A stretch of 63,394 nt of DNA from Betaproteobacteria bacterium RIFCSPLOWO2_02_FULL_63_19 (GTDB taxonomy: Bacteria > Pseudomonadota > Gammaproteobacteria > Burkholderiales > SG8-39). Made by a program: the position numbers and the translations under genes. The notes under the pieces are model-generated. The model saw only the letters and a program-made list of their open reading frames with translations, did not search any database and was not told where the DNA came from. Positions 63,295 through 63,394 of this stretch are shown here, one piece after another. The DNA lies in assembly GCA_001770415.1 (NCBI GenBank), contig MEQX01000010.1:1-63394 (forward strand). The letters are read 5' to 3'. Every line of letters begins with the position of its first letter. Position 1 is the stretch's first letter.

Positions 63295-63394
63295 GGCCGC
63301 AACGGGAAACCGGGGCGTATCCGATTGGCGGGCGGAAGAAACTCGGCGCGTGGGTCGCGTGTGAAACGTGAATGAAGTCGGACCGAGCGAATCG

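Noticed and set aside
1..63394. CRISPR arrays, insertion sequences, tRNA or rRNA genes
   Set aside because: No regularly spaced repeats, transposase-like proteins, terminal inverted repeats with target duplications, or cloverleaf structures were recognised on reading.
63295..63394. Possible start of a further gene near the right edge (ATG at about 63372)
   Set aside because: Only about seven codons are visible and no ribosome binding site can be judged.

Overview
The window looks like a GC-rich chromosome segment of a betaproteobacterium (Burkholderiales/Nitrosomonadales type). The inference rests on gene order rather than on any marker RNA: accB-accC-prmA-DUF3426, mpl beside a TlpA thioredoxin and RNB ribonuclease-tonB-aroE-mtgA, hemL-thiE-thiD divergent from rubredoxin-pilGHIJ-chpA, yqgE-ruvX-pyrR-pyrB-pyrC', and yggU-yggT-proC-yggS divergent from pilT-pilU. 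No rRNA, tRNA, CRISPR array, transposase or integrase was recognised.

Bases 1-610 are a patchwork. A leftward periplasmic Fe(3+)-binding protein gene is cut by the window edge and has a near-consensus Fur box behind it. It is followed by only the C-terminal part of bacterioferritin and then only the first 41 codons of a leftward MFS transporter.

Bases 774-12940 are a leftward accessory catabolic cluster. It encodes a bicupin, an aldehyde dehydrogenase, a complete branched-chain-amino-acid-type ABC importer (LivF, fused LivM-LivG, LivH, LivK-like), two small unknown proteins, a DUF35 Zn-ribbon/OB protein paired with an SCP-x-type thiolase homologue, an alpha/beta hydrolase and a creatinase-like M24 protein lacking two metal ligands. 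A plausible reading is import of a carboxylate or amide, hydrolysis, aldehyde oxidation and thiolytic processing. Bases 13062-17639 encode a second, ribose/sugar-type ABC importer (two permeases, a double ATPase, a binding protein). A PuuE-like deacetylase follows, and divergent from it a pyruvate-carboxylase-B-like carboxyltransferase with no biotin partner beside it.

Bases 20.6-34 kb are housekeeping genes: apaH, a PfkB kinase, DUF3426, prmA, accCB, aroQ, tlpA, a nucleotidyltransferase-like protein, mpl, an esterase (yqiA) relic, an RNB ribonuclease, tonB, aroE and mtgA. Bases 34-40 kb hold a UMF1-type MFS protein, mgtE, hemL, thiE, thiD and rubredoxin. Bases 40.5-49.4 kb are the Pil-Chp chemosensory operon of type IV pili, ending in a 1778-residue ChpA/PilL. 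The matching retraction ATPases PilT and PilU lie at 57.1-59.4 kb. Between them are the pyrimidine genes (pyrR, pyrB and a non-catalytic pyrC'), a patatin lipoprotein and the ygg/proC group.

Bases 59.4-63.4 kb return to less conserved content: a cold-shock protein with a long leader, a NYN-LOTUS protein, an exported methyltransferase-fold protein, a DinB-fold protein, a truncated TfoX-domain gene followed by a 14-bp perfect palindrome, and a Pro/Ala-repeat membrane protein. The main oddities are the gene fragments (bacterioferritin, MFS, YqiA, TfoX), an uninterrupted LivF-aldehyde dehydrogenase frame, and active-site losses in the M24 and dihydroorotase homologues.
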